NCBI GenBank assembly: GCA_947073545.1
Contig: CAMTMP010000022.1
Coordinates: 1-64,000 of the forward strand
DNA length: 64,000 bases
Source of the DNA: an uncultured bacterium
GTDB lineage: Bacteria > Bacillota > Clostridia > Lachnospirales > Lachnospiraceae
Direction of reading: 5' to 3'
Shown here in pieces: positions 34,977 through 42,193 of the stretch. Numbering within the stretch: position 1 is the first letter of the stretch; each line of letters begins with the position of its first letter. The notes below the pieces were generated by a model that worked only from the letters and a program-made list of their open reading frames with translations, ran no database searches and had not been told where the DNA came from. The position numbers were made by a program, and so were the translations under genes.

Positions 34977-35294
34977 ATGATTGGAGAACGCCTTGCCGAA
35001 ATCCGAAAAGATCACGGCGACAAACAAACTGATTTAGCTGAGAAACTAAATGTTACCGTCTCCACGGTCCGTAGCTGGGAACAGGAAAAAAGCTCGCCGC
35101 CCCACGAAATGCTTGTCCGTATCTGCAGGCTTTACCGCGTTTCCTCCGATTATCTACTCGGCCTGTCAGATGTCGATCCGGCTTATGTGCAGCGTCAGCG
35201 ATTGGAAAACTTATCAAAGCATGAATTGAAAGTATTAAATGATTTTGAAGACTTTCTTATCTGGCGAAAAAATAGAAATGCAAAATCCGAATAA
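34977..35294 (+). CDS. XRE-family helix-turn-helix regulator
   Basis: 105 residues from ATG 34977 with AAGGGAGG upstream. HTH of the Cro/CI type: ERLAEIRKDHGDKQTDLAEKL, NVTVSTVRSWEQEKSSP and ICRLYRVSSDYLLGLSD, a phage-repressor-like single domain with a short C-terminal helical tail. Divergent from the AT-rich anchored protein, so it may control it or itself. No phage genes are nearby. Confidence 0.88.
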   Translation: MIGERLAEIRKDHGDKQTDLAEKLNVTVSTVRSWEQEKSSPPHEMLVRICRLYRVSSDYLLGLSDVDPAYVQRQRLENLSKHELKVLNDFEDFLIWRKNRNAKSE

Positions 35295-35343
35295 AATCTA
35301 AAAAAATCTGCTAAAAGGAAAAACACGAAACGGCCATGGAATC

Positions 35344-35372
35344 TTTACACGGTCTTTCCTATCCTATATAAT
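35344..35372 (+). promoter_or_regulatory. Promoter of small protein gene
   Basis: -35 TTTACA (35344-35349), 17-bp spacer, -10 TATAAT (35367-35372), 49 bases before the ATG at 35422. Confidence 0.55.
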
Positions 35373-35421
35373 TAACTTACAGTAACCAAATACAAGCATC
35401 CTTATGAAAGCAGGTGATCAT

Positions 35422-35604
35422 ATGACAGAGGGTGAAATGTTAAAATTATCTGTAGAGGAATATTCCCGATTACAGGGGTATATGCTTCTTGTCGACAAAG
35501 ATTCAGACGCCTATAAGGCCATGAAAGTGCGTTACACCGAACTGAAAGTAATTCTTACTGCCTCCGGCGTCAATCTGTCAGAGTTGGACAGAATCAAGGA
35601 ATAA
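35422..35604 (+). CDS. 60-residue protein of unknown function
   Basis: Starts MTEGEMLKLSVEEYSRLQGY with AGGTGAT five bases upstream; an earlier ATG at 35404 has no good site. Helical and charged, with no cysteines or membrane segment. It has its own promoter and ends just before a strong hairpin, so it looks like a real monocistronic gene. Could be a regulatory partner of the XRE protein; no motif supports any function. Confidence 0.6.
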   Translation: MTEGEMLKLSVEEYSRLQGYMLLVDKDSDAYKAMKVRYTELKVILTASGVNLSELDRIKE

Positions 35605-35610
35605 TTCCTG

Positions 35611-35645
35611 TTATGGGGGTATTTTTACAAAAGATACCCCCATAA
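35611..35645. terminator. Bidirectional hairpin between small gene and sigF
   Basis: TTATGGGGGTAT / ATACCCCCATAA, a perfect 12-bp stem with an 11-nt loop, located between two convergent genes. No clear T-run after the stem, but position and strength suit a terminator for both. Confidence 0.6.
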
Positions 35646-35660
35646 CTCCACTTTTCATCC

Positions 35661-36416
35661 TCACACCACCTCTCTCCTAAGCCGCAGCAGAATCCGCTTC
35701 TCCATCCTGCTGACCTGCACTTGGCTGATGCCAAGGCTCTTCGCCACCTCCACCTGCGTCTTATCCTGAAAGTACCGCATCCGGATGAGCTGCCTCTCCG
35801 TCTCCGAGAGCATCCCCATAAGCTGCTCCAAAAGCATGTGGTTTAAGATTTTTTCCTTCTCCGCGTCCTCACTCGCACGGTTCACTCCGGCGGTACAGCC
35901 TGCGCCGTCCCCCACCACCTGATCCACGAGATAAATCTCGTTGCCGTCGGACTGGTAGACAGACTTATAGATGGACTCCACCTCTACGTTGGCATCCAGC
36001 GCCATCACGATATCTTCTATGGAAAGCTCCGTCTCCGCGGAAAGCTCCTGCAAAGTCGCGTCCCTGCCGTAAAGCTGGGACAGCCGTCCCGCCGCCTGCT
36101 TAATCCGCCAGCCGTTTTCCTTCAAGGTACGGCTCACCTTCACCATGCCGTCGTCGCGCAGAAACCGCTTGATCTCCCCTTGAATCATGGGTACTGCGTA
36201 GGTGGAAAAACGCACGCCGAAATTTAAATCAAACTTGTCAATCGCCTTGATCAGGCCGATACATCCGATCTGAAACAAATCCTCCGCATCGTACCCTCTC
36301 CCGACAAACCGCTTAACGATATGCCGCACCAGCCCCAGATTTTCCTCTATCAGTACTTCCCTTGCCTTTTTATCCCCTGCCTGTGATCGTTCGATTAATA
36401 CGGCAGTTTCCTCCAT
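35661..36416 (-). CDS. sigF: Forespore sigma factor F
   Basis: 251-residue sigma-70 family factor directing early forespore transcription. Region 2: GLVRHIVKRFVGRGYDAEDLFQIGCIGLIKAIDKFD, including the core-binding and melting helices; region 3 LSQLYGRDATLQELSAE; region 4 MRYFQDKTQVEVAKSLGISQVQVSRMEK, a helix-turn-helix. The context after spoIIAA and spoIIAB (3-bp gap) identifies it as sigma-F and not sigma-G. Confidence 0.95.
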   Translation of the reverse strand: MEETAVLIERSQAGDKKAREVLIEENLGLVRHIVKRFVGRGYDAEDLFQIGCIGLIKAIDKFDLNFGVRFSTYAVPMIQGEIKRFLRDDGMVKVSRTLKENGWRIKQAAGRLSQLYGRDATLQELSAETELSIEDIVMALDANVEVESIYKSVYQSDGNEIYLVDQVVGDGAGCTAGVNRASEDAEKEKILNHMLLEQLMGMLSETERQLIRMRYFQDKTQVEVAKSLGISQVQVSRMEKRILLRLRREVV

Positions 36417-36419
36417 AGG

Positions 36420-36908
36420 CTACTCCTCGTCTACGATCCAGCCGCCAAGCCCGATCTTTTTATACATACGCACGGTAGTTCCCAGCTCCGGCTCGGAGAA
36501 AACCTCCAGCTCATCCATAAAGGCCTCCATAAAGGCGAAGCCCATCCCGGAACGCTCCCACTCCGGCCTGGTCGTAAAAAGAGGCTCCATGGCGCGGTTC
36601 ACATCCTCCATCCCCACACCGCGGTCAACGATTTCCACCTCCAGTATGCTTCCCTTCAGCTCGCAGTTCATCAGTACCCTGTCCGTCACGCGTCCCTTGT
36701 TTGCATAGCCGTGGATAATCGCGTTGGTCACCGCTTCCGACACCGCTGTTTTCACGTCGGAAAGCTCCTCCAGCGTTGGATTCAAAGGCGCGATAAACGC
36801 TGCCACCGCCATTCTCGCAAAGGCCTCATTGTCAGACACAGCCGCAAACTCCAGACGCATCTCGTTCGTCACCAGCCTGTAATCCTTCTTTTCCGTAACC
36901 TCTATCAT
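36420..36908 (-). CDS. spoIIAB: Anti-sigma F factor (serine kinase)
   Basis: Binds and holds sigma-F, and phosphorylates SpoIIAA. 162 residues, GHKL ATPase fold: the N box VSEAVTNAIIHGYAN, G1 box VDRGVGMED, and G2-like ERSGMGFAFMEAFMD. The N-terminus (MIEVTEKKDYRLV) is about 13 residues longer than the B. subtilis protein, but AAGGAGG precedes this ATG, so I keep it. Middle gene of the spoIIA operon. Confidence 0.94.
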   Translation of the reverse strand: MIEVTEKKDYRLVTNEMRLEFAAVSDNEAFARMAVAAFIAPLNPTLEELSDVKTAVSEAVTNAIIHGYANKGRVTDRVLMNCELKGSILEVEIVDRGVGMEDVNRAMEPLFTTRPEWERSGMGFAFMEAFMDELEVFSEPELGTTVRMYKKIGLGGWIVDEE

Positions 36909-36978
36909 ATCTTCCTCCTTTTCTTAACTCCCCTCTTATTTCAGGTTTGCACCGGCACAAACCCTGCGGCCAAAAACC

Positions 36979-37290
36979 TTACTTTTCAACCAGCTCTACA
37001 ATATTTTCAAGCCCAGACAAGAGAAGCAGCCGTCTGATCCTGCTGCCCGCATTCACCGCGTACACCTTTCCCCCAAAACAGGAAATCTTCCGGTAACGCC
37101 CCAGAATGATCCCCACCCCGGAACTGTCCATAAAGGTTGTCCTCTCAAAGTCAAACACCACATTCCCCACCTGCTTTGAGACAATATATCTGTCTGCCCG
37201 TTTACTTATGTCAACTGATTTGTGATGATCTATCTCAGCCGGCATCCTTATCATCAGGTAATTGTCAATCACCTTATAATCTTCGTCCAT
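36979..37290 (-). CDS. spoIIAA: Anti-sigma F factor antagonist
   Basis: 103-residue STAS protein that frees sigma-F by capturing SpoIIAB when unphosphorylated. The phosphorylation site is the first serine of MDSSGVGIILGRY (Ser56). First gene of the spoIIA operon. The start region reads AGGAGGGTTTACATAAT-ATG, so the ribosome binding site is fused to a GTTTACATAA decamer (37292-37301). Confidence 0.94.
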   Translation of the reverse strand: MDEDYKVIDNYLMIRMPAEIDHHKSVDISKRADRYIVSKQVGNVVFDFERTTFMDSSGVGIILGRYRKISCFGGKVYAVNAGSRIRRLLLLSGLENIVELVEK

Positions 37291-37291
37291 A

Positions 37292-37301
37292 TTATGTAAA
37301 C
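37292..37301 (-). repeat. GTTTACATAA decamer at spoIIAA start
   Basis: Exact copy between the GGAGG site and the ATG of spoIIAA. Here it may simply be an AT-rich spacer, but it matches the decamer found in the biotin region. Confidence 0.35.
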
Positions 37302-37313
37302 CCTCCTTTAGAT

Positions 37314-37351
37314 ATTAAAAAGGACATGATACTTTTCTTGTATCATGTCCT
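37314..37351 (-). terminator. Terminator after TPR gene
   Basis: AGGACATGATAC / GTATCATGTCCT, a perfect 12-bp stem with 7-nt loop, followed on the minus strand by TTTTTAAT. Ends the TPR protein transcript just before spoIIAA. Confidence 0.85.
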
Positions 37352-37414
37352 CTTTCGTGTCTTTTCTTTCTTTTTCCGCGTTACGGCATCATTTCATAAA
37401 TCCAAAATGACATT

Positions 37415-38836
37415 TTACTCCGCCGTACCCTCTATCTCCTCCAAAAATCCTGCAGACTTATCCGCCTTCTCTGTGTTGGGGAACAGCTCGATCACCTGTC
37501 TGTAAATCTCTTTTGCCTTCTCCTTTTCACCCATACGGTAATAAGAGTTGCCCAGATCGAAAAGCGCCTGCCCGTTGGTGGCGTCATACAGATACGCCTT
37601 TTCCAGATTCGGAATGGCATCCGCATAATTTCCTGCCCAGAACGCCGCATGGCCGTCCTCGTCATAAGACTTTGCGATCTGCGGCCCGATCAGGGCTAAG
37701 AGCGTATTGTAAAGCGTGTCGAAAGCCTCCGAGCTCTCATGCTCTTCCTCCTGCGCCCGCTCCTCCTCTATCTCCGTCAGATAATCCGCCACCACAGTGA
37801 CATCCTCGGGATTCGTCAGATATGCGCCCGCCGCTTTCATCAGGCTTTCCACGGACTGCAGTGTGCCGTCCTTCCCCATATACGCCGTCAAATCCTGCTG
37901 CAGTGTCTCGTTCTGCGCCTGAAGCTCCGCGAGCTGCTGCTGCAGTTCGTCGATGGTAGCCGTCTTTGCATCGGACTGTTCGCTGACCTTGCGCAGATCC
38001 TCGTCAAGACCTGCCCTTGCGGTCTGTATCCTTGCCGGCAGGATCAGGAAAAAGGCGATCGCAATACCGATGGCAAGTCCGATTCCCAGATTTAATAGGG
38101 ACGTAACGCCCCGGCCCTCTTTTATATTGACAGGCTGGATAATCGTCTCGTTGCCGCTCTGGTACTTGACAACCTCCTCCGACTTCTTTTTTCTGGAAGA
38201 GCTTTTAACGCCCTCCTCGGGCAGCAGCATTTCATCCACTTCCTTCAGATATCGGAGCGTCGCCGTATTGTTCGTATCGATCTCCAGACACTTGGTAAGC
38301 TCTCTCTTCGCCCGCTCCCAATCCTCGCTGTTGATATACAAAAGCGCAAGAAGCTGATGCGCTCGAATAAATTTCGGATTTAAGGACAACACCTTCTTTA
38401 GCTGGATCACCGCCAGATCAAGGCTGTCCTGATTGCAGTAAGTAAGCGCCTGATTGTATTTCTTGATGGTCTGATTGATGGTGTCCAGACGGTTCTGGTT
38501 CGTCTGGATCATATTGATATAATCGTCCGCAATGTTCTTTTTCGGACGCATGTTTTTGCTGATAACCCACTCGCTTAAAGCCGCAACCACCTCACCGGTC
38601 TCAAAATAAACCAACCCCAGAAGGTTTCTGGCCTCCACATTATTCTTGTTAAATTTAAGGCTCTGCCGCAAACTCGTAATTGCACCCGTCAGATCCCTGA
38701 CTCCCGCCCGCTCCAGCCCGTCATTGTAAAAACGGTTAGAGATATATATGATTCTCTTGTAAAGGGCTACATCGGCACCACAGTTCGTGCAAAAATCATG
38801 TTCAGACAGCGTACAGCCACACTGATAACAATTCAT
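37415..38836 (-). CDS. Zinc-ribbon, TPR and coiled-coil membrane protein
   Basis: 473 residues. An N-terminal zinc ribbon (CYQCGC...CTNCG, residues 3-19), several TPR units (AITSLRQSLKFNKNNVEARNL, then AVIQLKKVLSLNPKFIRAHQ), a lysine-rich linker, one membrane helix (LLNLGIGLAIGIAIAFFLIL, about 245-265), a coiled coil (IDELQQQLAELQAQNETLQQ) and a C-terminal TPR. The N-terminus should be cytoplasmic. Likely a scaffolding protein; partner unknown. Co-directional with the small gene and folC. Confidence 0.78.
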   Translation of the reverse strand: MNCYQCGCTLSEHDFCTNCGADVALYKRIIYISNRFYNDGLERAGVRDLTGAITSLRQSLKFNKNNVEARNLLGLVYFETGEVVAALSEWVISKNMRPKKNIADDYINMIQTNQNRLDTINQTIKKYNQALTYCNQDSLDLAVIQLKKVLSLNPKFIRAHQLLALLYINSEDWERAKRELTKCLEIDTNNTATLRYLKEVDEMLLPEEGVKSSSRKKKSEEVVKYQSGNETIIQPVNIKEGRGVTSLLNLGIGLAIGIAIAFFLILPARIQTARAGLDEDLRKVSEQSDAKTATIDELQQQLAELQAQNETLQQDLTAYMGKDGTLQSVESLMKAAGAYLTNPEDVTVVADYLTEIEEERAQEEEHESSEAFDTLYNTLLALIGPQIAKSYDEDGHAAFWAGNYADAIPNLEKAYLYDATNGQALFDLGNSYYRMGEKEKAKEIYRQVIELFPNTEKADKSAGFLEEIEGTAE

Positions 38837-38849
38837 CTATGCCAATCCC

Positions 38850-38996
38850 CTATTCTCCTGCTTTCTTCGATTCCTTGACGATCTTCACCATCAGATCCGC
38901 CATATCCGTCAGATCCTGATTATAGATCGCCTCCTCCGCGTCCTCCACTTCCAGACTGGGGTGGAACTTTTTCAGCTCCTCTTCAAAATTAATCAT
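38850..38996 (-). CDS. 48-residue acidic protein overlapping folC
   Basis: MINFEEELKKFHPSLEVED... ending KESKKAGE, acidic and helical. Its ATG overlaps the folC stop by 8 bases (ATGATTAA), and AGGAG lies in the folC end, a classic coupled arrangement. The TPR gene follows 13 bases after its stop. Function unknown. Short length keeps confidence moderate, but the reading frame, start signal and position are all convincing. Confidence 0.7.
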   Translation of the reverse strand: MINFEEELKKFHPSLEVEDAEEAIYNQDLTDMADLMVKIVKESKKAGE

Positions 38997-40296
38997 CGTC
39001 AAATCTCCTCAAAAGGGCTTTTACCTCACCCGCCAAATATAATGAACCGACAATATACACCTCGTCCCCGTCCTTTTTGTGTGCGATAAGCTCAGAAAGC
39101 GCCGTGTCAAGCCTTTCATAGGCTTTTCTGTCAAATCCGGTATATTGTCTGAAAGAATCCGTAAGCTCTGTAAGCGGAAGCGCCCGTTCTCCCTGCATCT
39201 GCACGAGGCATATCTCGTCAAAAAGACCTGCCTGTGCCAGCAGCGCCGCCGCCTGCGTATATTGCTTGTCCCGCACCGAGGAGTAGAGAAGCGCTCTTTT
39301 TCCGGTACAGGGATGCCTTTTTACCGTCTCCAGAAAGGCAAAGATCCCGTCCCCATTGTGGGCGCCGTCCAGATACACGGACGGAAGGATCTCCTCCATT
39401 CTGCCCTCCCAGACCATCTCCCTGATCCCGTCTTTCAGCGCGGATACCGTAATCCGCTCGTCCCCAAGACGCGCGATGGCGCTTGCGGCAAGCGATGCGT
39501 TTTCCACCTGATAAAGTGCAGAAGTGGACACAGTAAAACCAATATAATCATAATAGTGTAAATGAAGAGAAAAATCAATCGTTTTGTGCCCGATATTTAT
39601 TTCTTTTATCGCAGTTTTCCCCAGTGGAAAAGTTTCTGCCCCTATTTTTTTCGCGTACTCTTCTATGACGCGGGTCACTTCCTCCTGCCTGTCCGGGTAG
39701 ATCACCGGAACACCGGGGCGCATGATTCCCGCCTTTTCCCCGGCGATGAGCGGCAAAGTTTCTCCCAGATATTCCATATGGTCATATCCTATGGACGTTA
39801 TGATACAGAGCTTTTTCTCCTCCACCACGTTCGTGGCGTCAAGTCTCCCGCCAAGGCCCGTCTCCAAAATAACATACTCCACGTCGTATTTCTCAAACAG
39901 CGCCATTGCCATAAAAAACAGCAGTTCAAAAAACGTGGGGTGATATGTCGTGGCAAGGCGCTTCACCTCCCCCATCACCACAAGAAACGCCTCCAGAAAG
40001 TCTTCCTCGGACACGGTCTTCCCATTGATCACAAAACGCTCTCTCATGCTCACAAGATGGGGTGACGTAAACATCCCCCAGGAAATGCCCGCCTTTTGCA
40101 AAACAGACGACAAATAAGCACAAACGGAGCCTTTTCCGTTTGTGCCTGCTATGTGTATAATTTTACTGTTCTTCGCGGGATACCCAAGACGCGCCCAGAA
40201 CCGCGCGGTATCCTCCATGCTGTTTTTAGTGGTAAATTTAGGGGTGGCGTTGATATATCTCACCGCCGCCCCATAGGTCTCAAATATTTCTTCCAT
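38989..40296 (-). CDS. folC: Folylpolyglutamate synthase / dihydrofolate synthase
   Basis: Mur-ligase-family enzyme adding glutamate to dihydropteroate and folates. 435 residues, normal length. P-loop HIAGTNGKGSVCAY (48-61), SPHLVSMRERFVING for the substrate pocket, LETGLGGRLDATN and GYDHMEYLGETL (metal and ATP contacts), KAGIMRPGVPV, and a C-terminal ligase domain with DGAHNGDG. It lies 27 bases after the FapA-like gene on the same strand. Confidence 0.94.
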   Translation of the reverse strand: MEEIFETYGAAVRYINATPKFTTKNSMEDTARFWARLGYPAKNSKIIHIAGTNGKGSVCAYLSSVLQKAGISWGMFTSPHLVSMRERFVINGKTVSEEDFLEAFLVVMGEVKRLATTYHPTFFELLFFMAMALFEKYDVEYVILETGLGGRLDATNVVEEKKLCIITSIGYDHMEYLGETLPLIAGEKAGIMRPGVPVIYPDRQEEVTRVIEEYAKKIGAETFPLGKTAIKEINIGHKTIDFSLHLHYYDYIGFTVSTSALYQVENASLAASAIARLGDERITVSALKDGIREMVWEGRMEEILPSVYLDGAHNGDGIFAFLETVKRHPCTGKRALLYSSVRDKQYTQAAALLAQAGLFDEICLVQMQGERALPLTELTDSFRQYTGFDRKAYERLDTALSELIAHKKDGDEVYIVGSLYLAGEVKALLRRFDDD

Positions 40297-40323
40297 TGTT
40301 TCCCCGTGGTATTTTCGCCCGAA

Positions 40324-41913
40324 TCAGTTGTGCACAATTACCGTTCCCTCAATGATGCCACGCTCGGCAGCATATTTCATAAAACAGGTGTTGCGTTCAA
40401 GTGTCATCTTCTCGGCATTGATGCCCACCACCACATTGCGGTAAATATTGCCGTCCACTTTGATGTAGGAATCCCTCCCCGTCTCCATGGTCGTTTCCAG
40501 CTCTTCCCGCTCACGTCCTACCTTATCCAGTTCCACAAAATATTCGTCCTTCAGATGGTTCCACTCCAAAAGACTGGCCTCCGTATTTCGGGAAGTACTC
40601 GCCCCCCGCATACGTTTCTCCCGCAGCGCTTCCGTCATGGTGTCCACCAGCTTGGATAGCTTCTCCTTGAGCTCCGCCTCCCTGCGTCTGGCCTCCAAAA
40701 GTTTATCGAAGGAATCCGGATCGTAGCCGCAGTGCAGGACAGTCTTCAATTCCACGTCATTTCCGGCTGTCATTGCCTCAATGCACCTGAGCGCATGGGT
40801 ATAGCCGCCGATGATTGCCCCTCTCTTTCCTGTGGTAATCACCTTATCTTTCGCTGTTACGTTGGCATTCATGATCACGTTTGCCTGAACCAGACCCCCC
40901 GCCTCCACCATCGTGTTCTCAATAAACTCCGCAAAGACATTTCCTCTGGCAGATATCTTTCCGCCACCCTGAATACCCCGCGTTAGCATCACGTCGCCTC
41001 CGGCAAACAGCGACGCCGGCCCCGTTGTCCCGTGAATCTCTATATTTCGTCCGGCACGGATGACAATGCCACCCTCCACGTTGCCGTTGATAATAATATC
41101 TCCGAAAAACTCAATCTTTCCGATGATCGCATCCACATCGCCCATAATCTCATGTACATTTTGAATGTCGATCTTGCCGTCCTTGACTTCGATCTTACCG
41201 TCGCTTTGCGCATAGTAAACACCGTTTTCTCTCGTAATGCCCTTGCCTCTCATAGGCGGGAGATCTCTCACCGGATCTGCTTTCATTTCACCGCCCACAA
41301 CCGTGTAACCGTCCACCCCCTGCTGGGCATAGTGATAGATCGCTACCTTGTCGCCTTTATGCACGTTCTGCAGGGCGCTCATGCTGGAATAATCCACCGA
41401 GCCGTCCTCGTTCACCTTGGGACCGACATGCTCCTCCGGCGCAAAAAGGTATTCGAAATACCCGTCCGTTCCGGGTTTCGTCTCCGCTCCTCTGGCGACA
41501 AGGATCTCCCTGTCATACACCTTCTTCTTCACCATAGCCGACAGATTGGAGCTGTGATAGCCCTTGATCACGCCGTTTAACTCCAGATAATTTTCCAAAT
41601 CACGCTTCGCGTAAGTCTGCCCTTCCACCGGAGGCGCAAGATAGAGCCACGCCGCCATCTCATCCTCCTCAATCCGCAGATAAGTGCCTTCCGCCAGATT
41701 TGACTCTGTAGGCGGTTTTCTCGTCTCAACCGCTACCGCAGCTTCCGCCGGGCTCTCCGGTTTCGCCGCTTCGGCCGTATCTGCCGATTTCTCTGGAGCT
41801 GCCGCCTGCTGCGGCGCTGCCTTCTGAACTGTCTGCTGATCCAGTCCCTTCGCTCTGGCCATTGCCGCCTTCAGTTTATTAAGCTGCTCCGCTGACAGAT
41901 TTACCTCAGCCAC
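40324..41913 (-). CDS. FapA / DUF342 family protein
   Basis: About 529 residues. Alanine/proline-rich N-terminal linker (residues 15-75), then the DUF342 domain, with a right-handed beta-helix core of short glycine repeats (IIINGNVEGGIVIRAGRNIEI, GGKISARGNVFAEFIENTMV), then a coiled coil (AELKEKLSKLVDTMTEALRE). I place the start at GTG 41913, eight bases after AAGGAGG; the GTG at 41922 overlaps that site. In Vibrio and Bacillus relatives, such proteins bind flagellar or division partners; role here unknown. Confidence 0.85.
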   Translation of the reverse strand: MAEVNLSAEQLNKLKAAMARAKGLDQQTVQKAAPQQAAAPEKSADTAEAAKPESPAEAAVAVETRKPPTESNLAEGTYLRIEEDEMAAWLYLAPPVEGQTYAKRDLENYLELNGVIKGYHSSNLSAMVKKKVYDREILVARGAETKPGTDGYFEYLFAPEEHVGPKVNEDGSVDYSSMSALQNVHKGDKVAIYHYAQQGVDGYTVVGGEMKADPVRDLPPMRGKGITRENGVYYAQSDGKIEVKDGKIDIQNVHEIMGDVDAIIGKIEFFGDIIINGNVEGGIVIRAGRNIEIHGTTGPASLFAGGDVMLTRGIQGGGKISARGNVFAEFIENTMVEAGGLVQANVIMNANVTAKDKVITTGKRGAIIGGYTHALRCIEAMTAGNDVELKTVLHCGYDPDSFDKLLEARRREAELKEKLSKLVDTMTEALREKRMRGASTSRNTEASLLEWNHLKDEYFVELDKVGREREELETTMETGRDSYIKVDGNIYRNVVVGINAEKMTLERNTCFMKYAAERGIIEGTVIVHN

Positions 41914-42044
41914 GTGACTCACCTCCTTCCGTTCTGCTATATATTATGCCGCACGTGCCATATAGTCCTATCGTACTACCTCTTACTATAACTTTACACC
42001 ATATCGGTCTGATTTTCCAGTGGTTATTATATAAAATTTTTCAG

Positions 42045-42192
42045 CAGTTCAGCCCACGCCCTTCGCAAAACCGCTCTTACAGCGCTCTCCACAGCTCTTT
42101 TTGCTCATAAAAGGGCATTCCCTCGAACCGTTATTTGTCCGTCAACTTTATGCAGGCACGATTTGCCGGACAAATTCGGTCCGGCTGAACTG
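42045..42192. repeat. 148-bp palindromic element after valS
   Basis: Outer arms CAGTTCAGCC (42045-42054) and GGCTGAACTG (42183-42192), a perfect 10-bp pair, starting two bases after the valS stop codon. Inside, TTTGTCCG (42134-42141) pairs with CGGACAAA (42167-42174), and flanking GAACCG / CGGTCC nearly pairs. On the minus strand the outer left arm is followed by CTGAAAAATTTT, so it may end valS transcription. Confidence 0.55.
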
Positions 42193-42193
42193 G

